Positions 11,022 through 23,059 of a DNA stretch of 64,000 nt are shown piece by piece. The DNA is from Trichinella spiralis (lineage: Eukaryota; Nematoda; Enoplea; Trichinellida; Trichinellidae), in contig CM012955.1 of assembly GCA_000181795.3 (NCBI GenBank), positions 672,921 through 736,920 on the forward strand, given 5' to 3'. Every line of letters starts with the position of its first letter. Within the stretch, counting starts at the first letter, position 1. The notes under the pieces were generated by a model that saw nothing but the letters and a program-made list of their open reading frames with translations, ran no database searches and was not told the DNA's origin. The translations under genes were made by a program, and so were the position numbers.

Positions 11022-12490
11022 TCTATTCGGTATTTTCGCATAATTTATAATATTACTTTTTTAAAATAATTTTATTATTTTTAAAAAACATTCTTAGTTA
11101 TCAATAGTCATTTACCGGCATCACTGACAAATAACCTTATGAATTATTATCTGTCATTTGTTTTCATTATTGTCATCATCATCAGTCATCATTATATGTC
11201 ATTTTATCATCATCATCACGTATAAATTTTTTTAACATCATGTCACAAATTTCTGAAATTGTTATATAACCATAATAAAATTCATTTATTTTTTGACTTG
11301 TCTTCTATATATAATAAAAAAGCAAAAAAAATACAAATCAAAAATCATAAAACTGAACTTGGTACAGCTGCATTCTAAATTATCTGTAAAAAGAAACTGT
11401 GCTCAAAAATAATATCCTCTTTCTACAATATAGCAATTTCGTTTAAATTTAGTGCTACTATAAGATATACCGCATATTACTTCAGAAACAAACACAAAAT
11501 TTTCAATAGCACTTGTGCAAATTTCATTTACAAAGTTAAATTTCCTTTTTATTGAAATAAATCAGTTGCCCATAAAGCGTACCTGTTTTTTTCTCAAAAA
11601 TTGGTAATTGAATGAAGTCTGACTCTAGACAAACTACAACAAGCACAAAACTTTTAAAAGTAAAAGCAATCAATCGGAAATAAAATTTTTTTAACTGGGT
11701 AAAACATAGCCGTACAGTAATCAATTTAGTAAACAAGTACGAAAGTGCATAACTCGCTGACCTACAATGTAATTAATTAACAGCCAGCGTTTTGAGTTCA
11801 GAATTTAGAGTGAAACGCAACAGCATAATTTCCAAACGTGTTACGAACATAAATGCATTTTACAAAATGCTTTTTGAGAACCTTGAAAAAAACTTTCTCC
11901 TTAAAAAATACACTACAGTATCCATTATAAATTACAAGCACACAGCAATTGCCCAATATGCTACAATTTCATGTAAAATATATAATTTTAAAATCGGAAT
12001 TAAAAAACCATGGAAATTTATTACATTTAACAGCGTAAATAAAGAGAAAATTTTTTTAATTATAGAAACTGTAACTTATAGAAAATTAATAAAAATTAAT
12101 AGAACAAATTTTGAAATCAAGAAATGAAAAGATTAGAGAAACACAAATTCGCACCTTAACAGAATCTCGCTAATTAGTTTGTGAGAATTGCAACTCAATA
12201 CAAGTCTATCTATAAAAATTTGATGCATTAAATGCTTTTTTAATATAAACAATTTAATAATTAAATAAATAAAATTCATTAAAAATTATTTTATTTTTAA
12301 TCAAATTTAATATTTATATCAGCTCTACTTTATTTTTAATGTAATACATTTTGAAACACTGATAAAGTAGTTTATTTTCAAGCACCTGAAGACTTTTTCT
12401 TACTGTATCTTCATACGTCAAATTTGTAAATTGGTCAAGTTGAATTATAATTTTTTGCATTTTACTTGTCATTCTTTGAAAATTTGAAGC
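11022..12490. other. AT-rich intergenic stretch
   Basis: About 1.5 kb. Near 11150-11220 there are short imperfect repeats of TCATCATC/GTCATT. The open frame at 11792-12127 (+) has low-complexity Lys/Ile/Asn composition and no partner exons, so I do not call it a gene. Confidence 0.5.
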
Positions 12491-15400
12491 ATGTCAAGGT
12501 TTGTATTACTTAAAACCCCCTGAATATTTAAATAAGTATTTATAGAAAATTTTCAAGTTAATGTTACATTTTTTAATGATATTATTTCAATAATTCTATA
12601 TTAGAAAAGCATTATTTTCAGTTTATGTAAAATTAATATGAATTCAACTTTTTTAAGTATTTTAATGCTTTTTGAATCATTATTTTCTTTGATGTTTTTG
12701 TTTTAGCAAGCTCAGTTCAGCAACTGATCCCGAAGGCTATTTTTTAGCTCGAATCGCTGCTGTTGAAAATTACATGCATAACCTAAACCTGGAAGACGCA
12801 AGCTCTACATTATTCAAGTGCTAATTATATTCAATTTAGTATTTATTCATTTTTTTAAATTCTCAGTTTAGTTTGACTTCTTGGACTGTTGAACAAGTGA
12901 TTCATAAGAATGAAACATCCAGAACTTTTGCGAATTATTGTGAAAGCCGATTGTTCTCTTTGGCCGCGAATTTGTTGTTGTTCAAGTCAACATCAGTAAG
13001 TTGTTATTTCAGTTTTGTTTTATAAGTTTTTCATTAAGAAACAGTTCCAGGTTCATGGCGCTGATAAATACAGAACAATGATGAATTGCATTTATACTTA
13101 TTTTCAAGTCATTCTTCACGGAGCTCCGAGTGTGGAAGAATTTTGCAAACAGTCAAACAGTTCGTGGGCAGTGGATTTAAATTTTATCGTTTTGGAAGCT
13201 TACCGGTTGACTGCAGAAATTGAAAATAAGTTTTCTATGGAATCACTGAAGCGAGACTTCGGAAAACCTTCAATGCGCGAGCATCTTAATGAAGCATTTA
13301 AATTATTGTTCCCTAGAAAATTATATACAGAAAATGCAGGCTGCTTATTTTACATCGATGTTGGAAAAAGATTGCAAAATTTCGAAAAGCTAACCCGTTC
13401 GGATATTTCATTTTACTTCAACAGTATGCCTATTATTGATTTTAATTGTAGATATTTTTTAAAACTTTTTTAAGAATATATGACTACTGGACATCATTCT
13501 GACACGCTTGAACGTTGTGTATGGATAATGCTTTTGTTTCAAGAGAAACCACACGACTTTGTTGACTTTCAACGTAAAGTGCATGCCCCATTAGTATTGG
13601 ATTATTACGCTCAAGTTTGTTTTTATTTATAGTTGAAAATATGACATTGCCTTTGGTAGTGGATGAAATTTCAACATCATCGGCGACCACACTGTGTCAC
13701 TTGGATGTGATGGTAAGCATTTTGAAATGATATCCATAGCATCTGAATTAATCATACAATAGTTATCGATATCGAAAGTTGCATTTTTTACAGCTTAAAT
13801 AATTGCGTGCATTTTTTGTATTGCAAAAGTTATTATTAATTTTGTATCTGATGTTAAACTTATGATTAATTTTAGGTATTTTTTCATATTTCAATGCATG
13901 GTGCTCGTTTTTCATTTGCACGAGATGGCATACAGAAGTTGATTTTGCCATTTATGCTCTGCAAGCCTCCAATTACAACGTGGCAACGTCAGTTTTTCTC
14001 CTGTTTGCAATCCATATTGAATGGCGGAATACTAAAGTAGAAAAATTATTTAAAAAATGAAGAAGAGAAAGTACAATCTTATAACTTTTTTAAGTGACGC
14101 AGACAATGACTTGTTTATACTGGCATTGGAAACGTTGAGAGCTACGTCCTACTCGATTACTGATCTTTTGTTGGCTTTCACCACTGGCGAAATGCTTGAA
14201 ATCACAGTTGAATTTGCTTTTTCTTTTAAATTAGCTTATTTATTTGATTTGGTAACAAAAACATTCTTTATTAATTAGTTGGATAGAGTGATTTTGGAAA
14301 ACAAAGAAAAACAAATGTCCGTGTTCGAGATATCGGCTTATGCTTCTAATTATTGGAATTGGATTCGTAAATCATGCAAAGAGTAAGTGCTAGGATGATG
14401 AGAAGTATATTTTTCTAACATGTATATCACAATTTACACAAAGCTGATCTGATTTTAAGAAAGCTGGGCAATATGAAACCACCGAGGGAGATTCCGCCTC
14501 AGAAACTGTGGGAACCGATTCTGGCAGTAAGAGAAGAATATTACGAATTTGCTACATTTTATTTAGCCAGGGCCTGCTTTATGAGAAAAGATTTTTCACA
14601 AGCGTTAAGCTTGCTGAATGCGTCGCCAATAAATCTTGGTCATCTTTTAAAATCAAAAGTTTGACTAATTTATGTTGAGCTGTTATTACTTTTCAATGAC
14701 TGCTTTATGTTGTTTTTAGATTTATCAACTGTTCTGTGAAACATCGGATAAGCAAACGTCGAAAGAGTTGGGATACGCAGAAAGAGCTATAGCAGAAATG
14801 AACGCGTATTCTTCGTGTAATTCAAAAATCAAAATGGTAAGAATATCGTTCCTTCCTTTGTACTAAAATTCTGTGTAGTTGTTTGTTTAACAGCACATGT
14901 TTTGCATGTATATGTATGTATGATCTGTTTTTCGATTACAGTTTGAACAAAAGGCGCTGTACAGTGTAGTAGAATATTTGTGGAAAAGCGAGAAAGATCT
15001 TCATCCTAAAATTGTCGTTCGAGATGCTAAAGACAATTCGGAAGAAGTTTGTGTATTAGTAGTTGGTAAAATTTTGGTGTGGTAAAAATTATTCATTGCC
15101 TAGTTGTCAAAGAAAATGGTAAAATCCGATAACGAGATACCTCTGTTGGACAAGATAAAGGAACCGCTACAATGCCGGATAGATCTGGTGAATAGATTGT
15201 TGGATAATTTGGAACGATATGTCGATAACCTTACTGAAGAAAGAACTACTGCCAATGTTGATTTAGTCTGTGTACGTTTGGGTTGCCGTTAAATAGCTTA
15301 TAATTAATTAATTAATTTATTTATTTATTCATTACCTTCCTTCATTTGGATGAAAATTATTTCAGGGCGAACGATTTCAGGCAATGCAAACTGCTGCGTT

Positions 15401-15697
15401 TGTTTGCTATGGAGTGTCCAGTCAGGTGATGAATTTGCATCAGAATTTAATGATGCGACTTCAGGATACAATGGTATACTAAAAAAAAATTTTGTATTTT
15501 TTTCTATTTTATCTGTATCTGGAAAAATAATTCGAGTATCAAATTTTTATTACTTTTTTTTATAGAATATTTGCACTCGTTTGGACAGCGAAATGCAAAA
15601 CATGGTGAATGGTTTTGGTGATATTTTAAATTTGAACATGCAAATTGCAAGTGCAAATCACGGTAATATGTCGGAAGAAGAAGGCGAGAACAACTGA
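12491..15697 (+). CDS. Unrecognised multi-exon alpha-helical protein
   Basis: About a dozen short exons join in frame into one protein of roughly 650-700 residues. A likely start is ATG 12491 (ATG TCA AG, then a GTTTGT donor), joined to an exon after ttttag near 12709 that reads SKLSSATDPEGYFLARIAAV. Later exons include YRTMMNCIYTYFQVILHG (near 13070), DFVDFQRKVHAPLVLDYY (13555), LILPFMLCKPPITTWQRQFF (13950), YEFATFYLARACFMRKDF (14540), DKIKEPLQCRIDLVNRLLDN (15150) and a C-terminus rich in Met/Gln/Asn ending at TGA 15695-15697. The middle has TPR-like spacing of small and aromatic residues (FATFYLARACFMRKDFSQAL); the end is a probable coiled coil. I can name no family. The 3' part from about 15104 could be a separate gene, but a phase-0 donor and acceptor link it to the rest. 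Confidence 0.6.
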
Positions 15698-15750
15698 TTA
15701 ACTGGAGTTCACAGGGAAGGCACATGAATAGAACAAAAAGAAGAAAAAAA

Positions 15751-15756
15751 AATAAA
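15751..15756 (+). terminator. Poly(A) signal of the unrecognised helical gene
   Basis: AATAAA lies 53 nt after the stop at 15697. Confidence 0.55.
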
Positions 15757-16012
15757 TTAGCATTTATACATTTTTACTTAATTAATTTTTTCAGCATGCA
15801 CATGTTTATCGATTAACAACTGCACTCACTGTTTGCTATTGGCTATTAACTTTATTGCAGCATTTATCATTTACTCCACATAAAACGGCTTTTTGGTATT
15901 CGGCAAATTTTACTTCTCCTTCCCTCTCCATGCATACATATATTGAATTGAATAAACTATTTTGAATATGAAAAAATGCCCCGTTTGTTAATTTTTTTTC
16001 TTCGATTATTCT

Positions 16013-16015
<3 letters not shown>

Positions 16016-16092
<77 letters not shown>
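16016..16092. repeat. (GA)n microsatellite
   Basis: Uninterrupted GA dinucleotides for about 77 bp, the longest perfect simple repeat in the window. Confidence 0.95.
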
Positions 16093-16094
<2 letters not shown>

Positions 16095-16512
16095 GCATGC
16101 ATCACTTACCTTACGGGTTTCTAAGTTGGAAATGCAATGTTCATCTGCTTGATGTTCTTCTATCTGTGTGCAAATAGTGACAACAATTATAATTATTCAT
16201 TTGCCATGACGATTGTTGGCAAGCAATCCAATCCATCCATATCCAAGCACAAGTACTGTGAAGAATGCTTGTTAGCATACCTGAAATTGAATTTGTTTTT
16301 TCGCCTTTGAAATGCTAGAAGCAAGCACAAGATATTATTTCAAAATATATGTATTATTTTCAAAAAATAAATAAAATAAAACAATGCATTATTAACATTG
16401 AACAACTTTGAAAAGGCAGCTTATTGAACAACGATAATATGAAATAATAATAATGCATGAAAACGATGATGACCTGATGAAATTTGAATTTTTCGTTATG
16501 TCGACTGAGAGA

Positions 16513-16570
16513 AATCAATCAATCAGTTAGTTAATTAAGCGATCAATCAATCAGTCAATCAATCAATAAT
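16513..16570. repeat. Imperfect ATCA tetranucleotide repeat
   Basis: ATCA units recur with GTTA-type interruptions over about 55 bp. Confidence 0.7.
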
Positions 16571-17033
16571 AATAGAATATAATGTTCATTTTAAAATCAA
16601 CTAATGCATCCATTATTGAAAATAGTTCATACAATCTCTGTGGAACCTTTTAAATGAAATGCAATCGTTCGTGAGATTTACAAAAAGAATATATATTTTT
16701 TTTTCTTCAAAATTTCACAAAGTACAAATAAATTTTCCGCTCGTTCCTTGTTCACGTTTGTCAATAGAGAAAACACCAATGAATGTGTCGAATTTTCAAG
16801 AGAGGGAAATCTTGGGTTGGCAGTGGAACTTTTTTTTTTACCACACATATATCAGTAAAATATGTTGCACACTTTTCCTAAAGTTTTACCTTTACAAAAC
16901 GATTATAATTCAGAAAAGAGAATTTTCAAATTCATGATTTTGAGTTGATGCTTTTCCAAAAAAAAAGAAAAAAACAAAGCCCAATGTTAGGAAAAAAACT
17001 TCCATCAAATTTGATAGTGAAAAAAAGTTTGTT

Positions 17034-19092
17034 TCAAGTTTCTCCACGGTAAAGCAACGACAATCGGGAAACAATCTGAGCTTGGTCGACAAATTCAAAA
17101 ACATTTGGTGCACTTAAGAGAACACCGACTGTTCCTCCTAAAGTGACGCCAAAAAATATGTAAAGCAGCAGTCGGTCAATCACCATCGCGACATACCTGC
17201 AAAACAAGCACAATACATTGAACATTAAATTGAAGAAAAAAACAACCATTTTCTTGTATAAAAAGAAAAAATACGGATTCACTTACTTCCAATCTTCACG
17301 TACCTAAAATTACAATACAATGCATCATGAAAAAAATCATTGACAAAATAGTTTTGCATACCGACTGATATTCTTCATCTGTTCTCAGGTGCTCGGATAT
17401 ATATTCAATCGCTTCTATCGCTTTACAGGCCTCTCTCGTGAGTGGATACTGGCCTGCGAGTTGATAGTACGCGAACGATTCTGAGCTCTGATGATCAGGC
17501 ACACTGTATTGGGGCACTGCTTGTACGGACTCATTTGCATCCAAATAACTTGGCTGTGGCTGTGGCACGTTCAGTCTGCTCGCATTATTTCTTCGGAATG
17601 TGTCGACACATCCGTAATACGGCTGCTTTGACACTCTCTTGGGCCTTTTCATCATCAACATTTTTGGTAAAAAATCAAGAAAAGTATGACGCACCCACTG
17701 CGGCATCCGGTGCGTAGTTGGTCCACGAAAAAATACATTGATTATAATAACGGTCACTAATATTGTAATAATGTTGAGCAAAAAAGTGAGCAGCAGGTAC
17801 TTTGCCATCAGTGGAATAGTGGATGAGGTGGGCGGGAGAATTTTTGAAACTAACAACAGAAATACGACTAGAGAAAGTAAAACGTTGATCGTTAAGGTAA
17901 TTTTTTCACCCGCGCACGCTGGCAAATAAAATACCATCATGCTCAAGAAGGCCATCAGTACGGTTGGTATGATAAGCACGACTGTATAAAATAACGATTT
18001 GCGACGCACTCTTATTCGAAATTCAATTCTGGATTTTTGTCTCGTAAGTACAGCCGGTGCTTCAATTATATCCCATATACTGCTGAACGAATAGTCTTGG
18101 AGATCAACTCCTTCAACTCCATCGTTGAAGCTCAAGATAATTTCCCGTTCGTTGTACGTCCACGAGCCGAACAACAGTGTGCACACTTGTTCATCAAATG
18201 GAAAATATTCCACATCAATTATGCATGAGCTTTTGTAAATTGCGGGCGGAACCCAGAGCATTTTACCATCATGATCAATGACAACGTTACTGTGGTAAGA
18301 CACTTCGTAATTGCCATCAGCGCTAAGCAAAAGCACAATTGTCGAAATTATTTCAAACTTTACAACAATTCAACTTACTTGTTGAATAGTACAATATCAG
18401 GGAGCCACACTTTGTCTGTCGCTACTCGAATTTGTCGGATTTCCCCGTAGTTCACCGGATTCCATCTCATCTGGAAATCATACCATTTCTGCAAGTGAAA
18501 AATTTGCTATTACTTTAAGAGGTTAAGCTTAATTCTCACTTCACTGGGTGAAGCACAAAAGTAGCACTTACCAATGTCAACCACACATTGGTGTGCATTA
18601 TTTGATTTTTTTCATCCTGAATAAATCAATTTGAAAAAAATGAAATAATAAAATGACATGGTCGAATAGCACACCAGATTAATTAATAATATAAGTTGCA
18701 AACCAAATCGCAACAGTAGAGGAGTCGAGTTTGCATTTGCAATTGGTTGTACCAATGAGTTGTAGCCACGGAACAGATCGATCATTAAACGATCTTCATC
18801 TTCAGAGCCCAGTGCTAGATAAAGTGGAATATTAGTAGCAAGCAGCAATATTAGCTTTTCCAAGCAAAATTGATCATCTGCAAAGCTGAATTATGAAAAC
18901 AATGAAATTAAACATTTTTTAGAATAAAGTTCAAAATGAAAAATATTCACCTGATCCGCAGCAATCCCACACAACTGGATCAATTGACAATACTGATTTT
19001 CTTTCAAAAATAGTTGTACAACAACAATGATAATGACAATACTTGACGATTAACAATAAACAAGCACAACAGCAACTTTGGCAATGATACAT
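17034..19092 (-). CDS. unc-29: Nicotinic acetylcholine receptor non-alpha subunit, UNC-29-like
   Basis: A subunit of a cation-selective cys-loop channel at the plasma membrane. Exons encode, in order: EDEDRLMIDLFRGYNSLV, DEKNQIMHTNVWLTL (exon near 18575), MRWNPVNYGEIRQIRVATDK (near 18450), then one long exon (about 17360-18320) with the cys-loop CIIDVEYFPFDEQVC, M1-M3 and GEKITLTINVLLSLVVFLLL as M2. A last exon (17034-17200) carries M4 (YVAMVIDRLLLYIFFG). Loop C lacks the vicinal Cys pair, so the subunit is non-alpha; the glutamate at the start of M2 fits cation selectivity. Sequence around WNPVNYGEI and the whole M2-M3 region is closest to C. elegans UNC-29, a levamisole-receptor subunit. 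The stop is 17036-17034. The 5' end is uncertain: a frame reaches ATG 19092 but is Cys-rich, and the real signal peptide seems to be KLILLLATNIPLYLALG near 18850, which lacks its own ATG. Confidence 0.92.
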
Positions 19093-19291
19093 CACAAGAT
19101 GTGTCAGTCGGTCACAATGTCGGTTATTTTATGAAAAAAATTAATAACCCGCAAAAATGCATATGCAAAATTAAAAGATACGCCATTTCAATGCATAAAA
19201 AATGATTTGATAAATTTAAATTTTAAAAAATATGAATTATCAAAGCGACTTTGTTCAGTGTAATATAATACCACAAGAAGAACAGTACAGT
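19093..19291. other. Short spacer between two tandem receptor genes
   Basis: About 200 bp (300 bp if the downstream gene starts later) separates the upstream subunit's stop from the downstream subunit's start. This is short enough that co-transcription of the pair is possible. No promoter motif or trans-splice signal is clear. Confidence 0.4.
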
Positions 19292-21474
19292 TTACTCTTC
19301 TTGGGTTGCGTACTGAGCGTAAATGCGTTCAATTATTTCCCTCTGATCAACCCGAAGAAATAAATTTGGGATTTGGAAAAAAATATGCGCCGTGCCTCCT
19401 AAAGTTATACCAAAAAATACATACAAAAGTAACCGATCTAGAACAAGAGAGACAAATCTCCATTCTTCTCGAACCTAGAAAAAAATTTCACTCTGATTAC
19501 GTAATAAAGCAGAGGAGATCACAAGTGGAAGGAATTTCATAAAATATCAAATAAATCCAATGAAAGAAAAAACAACTGAAATGCTATTTTCGCTTTTGAA
19601 AATTAGAAATTGTTAAGTGAAAAGTGTTTTGAGAAGCAAATTGCATGGAAAAGAAGAAAATTGAAAATTTGTCATTCTTTTGTTGAGAAATCATTTACTC
19701 ACCGCCTCTGTCGACCGCACACGACGGAAGTGATCAAATATTTGATCAGTGGAGATGAGCACTTGATTGAGCATTTGAAAATTGACCGTATTCAAATTGA
19801 AAATGGAATCTTGCACATTGCCAGGCTGGTCCAGCAATTCAGGCAAAGTAATTTTTACATCCGCCGTATTATTGAACATCTGTTTCAGATCGTCATTCAC
19901 AGACTGGTTGCTTTCATTGGGCAGTGCCTCTTTTGGAGAAACGCGTTTTGACAGTTCATTAATTAAGCAAATTTGATTATCACACTTTTTTGCTACGTAT
20001 TCTACGACAGCATTTCTTTGCGTAGCTGGTCTTTTCATTAATAGCACTCTAGGCAAGTAGACCAGAAATAACGACCTAGCCCAATGTGGCAAACGACTGC
20101 AGCCTGGACGACGGAAATAAATGTTCAGTATTATTACGGTCATAATTATTGCCATAATGTCCAAAATAAATGTCAATAATAAATATTTCGCTATTAATGG
20201 TAGTGTGTTAGAGTTGGATGGGAGAATTTTCGAAATTAACAACATGAACACCACCAAAGCTAGCAAAAGATTTATGGATAATGTTATTTTTTCAGAAGCT
20301 CCAGCAGGAAGATAAAAAACAAAAACGCTCAAATAAGCCATCATCATCGTGGGAATGCCAAACAGTACTGTATAAAATAAGGGCTTCCTTTTGATTTTGA
20401 TGCAAAATGTCAACTTTGAACCAGAATCGTGTACAATTCCCGGAACATCTATAATGTCCCAAACACCACTGTACGAATAATCTTGAAGTTCAATGAATTT
20501 TTTGTTTCTGTAAAACGTCAGATAAACTTCTTGATGCGTGTACGTCCATGAGCCGAAGACAAGCAAGCATGTTTGTTCGTCAAATGGAAAATTTTCCACA
20601 TCAATTGTGCACGAACTTTTGTATATTGCCGGTGGAACCCAAAGAATAGTTCCATCTGATTCTACCATAACATTGGAAAAGAAAGATACTTCATAGTGTC
20701 CGTCAGCACTAAGCATTATTTTGAAAAGATGAAATTCGTGTTGAAATGTATGCAAAAAACAGAAGCAATATGCTCACTTGTTGAATAGTACAACATCAGG
20801 TACCCAAATGTGCTTCACTGGCACTCGAATATCTTTTATCATGTTATAATCCGCAGGATTCCATCGAAGGTAAGGATCCTTCCAGCTCTACAGCAAAAGC
20901 TCTTATTTGTTCGACGATTTAAAAATTAACTTTTAGTCATCTGAACGCTGATAATAAATAAATGAACATTTGCAAAGCAATCGATTCAACAGAAAATGGA
21001 ATGGATGTGAAAATTTATGATCAAATGAAAGTCGCTTACATCTTCTTCAAAGCACAAAGTAATTCATTCTTACCATAGTAAGCCAAACATTAGTTTGTAA
21101 TATTTGATTTTTTTCATCCTAAAATATCTACTAAGCATATTTGAGAAACCAACTTAATCGGTCGAATCAGCCATATATGCTGCTTTCTGTTGCAAAACAA
21201 CAACACTTACCACGTTGACTAACAAAATCATCGACATTCCAAACTCTATCACAACTCTGCTCTCATTTTCAGAAGCAATAGGCAAAACGAGTGGATTATA
21301 ACCATGAAAAATGTCCGAATAAATAAGATCTTCATCATACGCGCACAAATCTTTGGAGAAGTTATTATTATTATTATATACTGATGTGAAACAAAAATGC
21401 ACAATAAACCTACTAAGATGCTTCAGAAACAGCCACAACAACAACAAGCATTGCAGATAATAAGCGCTTGGCAT
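19292..21474 (-). CDS. Nicotinic acetylcholine receptor non-alpha subunit, divergent paralogue
   Basis: A second cys-loop subunit, head-to-tail with the UNC-29-like gene and clearly related. ATG 21474 opens a hydrophobic signal peptide ([16 protein letters not shown]), then [20 protein letters not shown]. Further exons hold [32 protein letters not shown] (about 20850) and a long exon (about 19700-20720) with the cys-loop [16 protein letters not shown]1 ([20 protein letters not shown]), M2 ([20 protein letters not shown]), M3 and a long M3-M4 loop. M4 ([15 protein letters not shown]) lies in the last exon, stopping at 19294-19292. Loop C ([18 protein letters not shown]) has no vicinal cysteines, so it cannot form the principal agonist face. 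Family position near LEV-1/UNC-29 is likely but not certain; its post-M3 sequence ([15 protein letters not shown]) departs from the usual FRGPTTHRMP. It is probably an old tandem duplicate. Confidence 0.9.
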
Positions 21475-21900
21475 TGTAAAGAAAATAGAACTCGCAAACT
21501 GAATGATAGATATATAAGTGAATGAAAGTGAAAATTTAAACTGACCACTTTTCAATGGAATTTTCCAGCGATTGTGAAACTTATTCACTTTGACAGTGAC
21601 AATTTTCAAGCAAAATACGCCAAGGAAAATGAATTTCAAACTGAAACTGATAAATGTTCTAAGATTGATCAATGGTTTTGAGATGTTCAATTGAAAACGA
21701 CGACTGGATATGTCAAGATGGTCAATCTTTTGTCTGTTTGTAAAATCAAACATGCAATAACTTTATTTGCCTCAACACAATCTGATTAGTTCAAAATCAA
21801 TATTCTTAGCAAAAAAAAGAAAACAACCAACAACAATGTTATTAATTTCGAAGGTAAGCATTATGATCATATGAGGAAAGTTAAAATTGCAAAAAAAAGT

Positions 21901-21936
21901 ATACACACACACACACACGCACACACACACACACGT
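21901..21936. repeat. (CA)n microsatellite
   Basis: CA dinucleotides with one CG interruption, followed by a short TATATATT run. Confidence 0.9.
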
Positions 21937-23027
21937 ATATATTAATGCTTATATATGCCAAAATGACTGCATCGCTAGAATATTAGTTTTGCAATCTTTT
22001 AAAAAATAGAATAATACAGTGTCATATTAGAAGAAAAAGTTAAGTTCAGTAATTGAAATGGAAATTTCCAGCACTGATGTCATGTCAAAATCGAGAAAAT
22101 CATTTGTTATGTTAAATTATAATTTTTTTCACTTTTAACTGATGTCATTTTTCATTGTTTTATCTAAATTTCAACATTTATCATCTATTTATTGATTTAG
22201 CTTTAAAAAAAACAACCTCTTAATATCTAAAGTGCTCAAAGTCAATCTGTGAGCAAAAATTGGAAAAAAAATCACAAACAATTTCACAAAAAAACAGCAA
22301 AATTGTAATATCAAATTGAATTATAGTGTTGAAATGGAAATGGCAAAAAAGTGATGGCTCTGCTGTGGCATATTTTATTTGATAAAGGCATATTTTTAGC
22401 TATCCTTCAATTATGCATGTAGGCGTTGATTTGGCAATTTGAAAAGCTTAAACCTGCTGCTCACCTGTTTATGACAATCTTTTAATTTTAAAAATAATTG
22501 GCACAAGCATCTCCATTGCACTGATAACATCATAGCAATCGTGACAACAAAAATATCTGGAATGCGTGTAAATATCACTGAATTATGAAATCAGCATATC
22601 CTTTGAAATCTATAGAAAATGTTGAAATTTTGAGCAATTTTTAAAGAAATTAAACAACATCAATAAGCCAAAGATGATGAGCCAAATTATGCCCAGGATG
22701 GGGAGGAAATATTTTACAGATTCAAATTACCTCCATGTAATTTTTATTAATCAACAGAATAGATGTTCACATTTTTTCATAAATGCTTTTGATGATGAAA
22801 TTATTAAGAAAATTATATTTTTCAAAGAATTTTTCTGAAAATTATTCGCATATTTTGAAAAGATTACTTTGCAAAAACTATTTGCTCTTTTCAATTTGCA
22901 TGCTTCTTTTTGTGCGTTCTTTTATTGGACCATGTTTGTTCATTTTTCATTGCTCCCTTAATAAATTATTTCCAATTATAACTTGTCACATTTGCATATT
23001 TCAAAATTGCATAATAGCACTGCTCTA

Positions 23028-23028
<1 letters not shown>

Positions 23029-23059
<31 letters not shown>
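23029..23059. repeat. (AGT)n microsatellite
   Basis: About ten uninterrupted AGT units. Confidence 0.9.

Larger units (their letters stand above)
15757..17033. other. Convergent intergenic region with simple repeats
   Basis: This stretch lies between the helical gene (+) and the first acetylcholine receptor gene (-). It holds the long (GA)n tract and the ATCA tetranucleotide run listed separately. No coding exon is supported; the frame running through the GA tract is only repeat. Confidence 0.6.

Noticed and set aside
11792-12127. A 111-codon plus-strand frame
   Set aside because: The composition is Lys/Ile/Asn/Phe as expected from AT-rich DNA, with no splice partners and no recognised motif.
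15836-16105. An open frame through the (GA)n tract on the minus strand
   Set aside because: The product is a Ser-Leu repeat made by the microsatellite.
21500-21753. N-terminal extension of the second non-alpha receptor upstream of Met 21474
   Set aside because: The extra residues are Lys/Phe/Ile-rich and precede a good signal peptide that starts at 21474.
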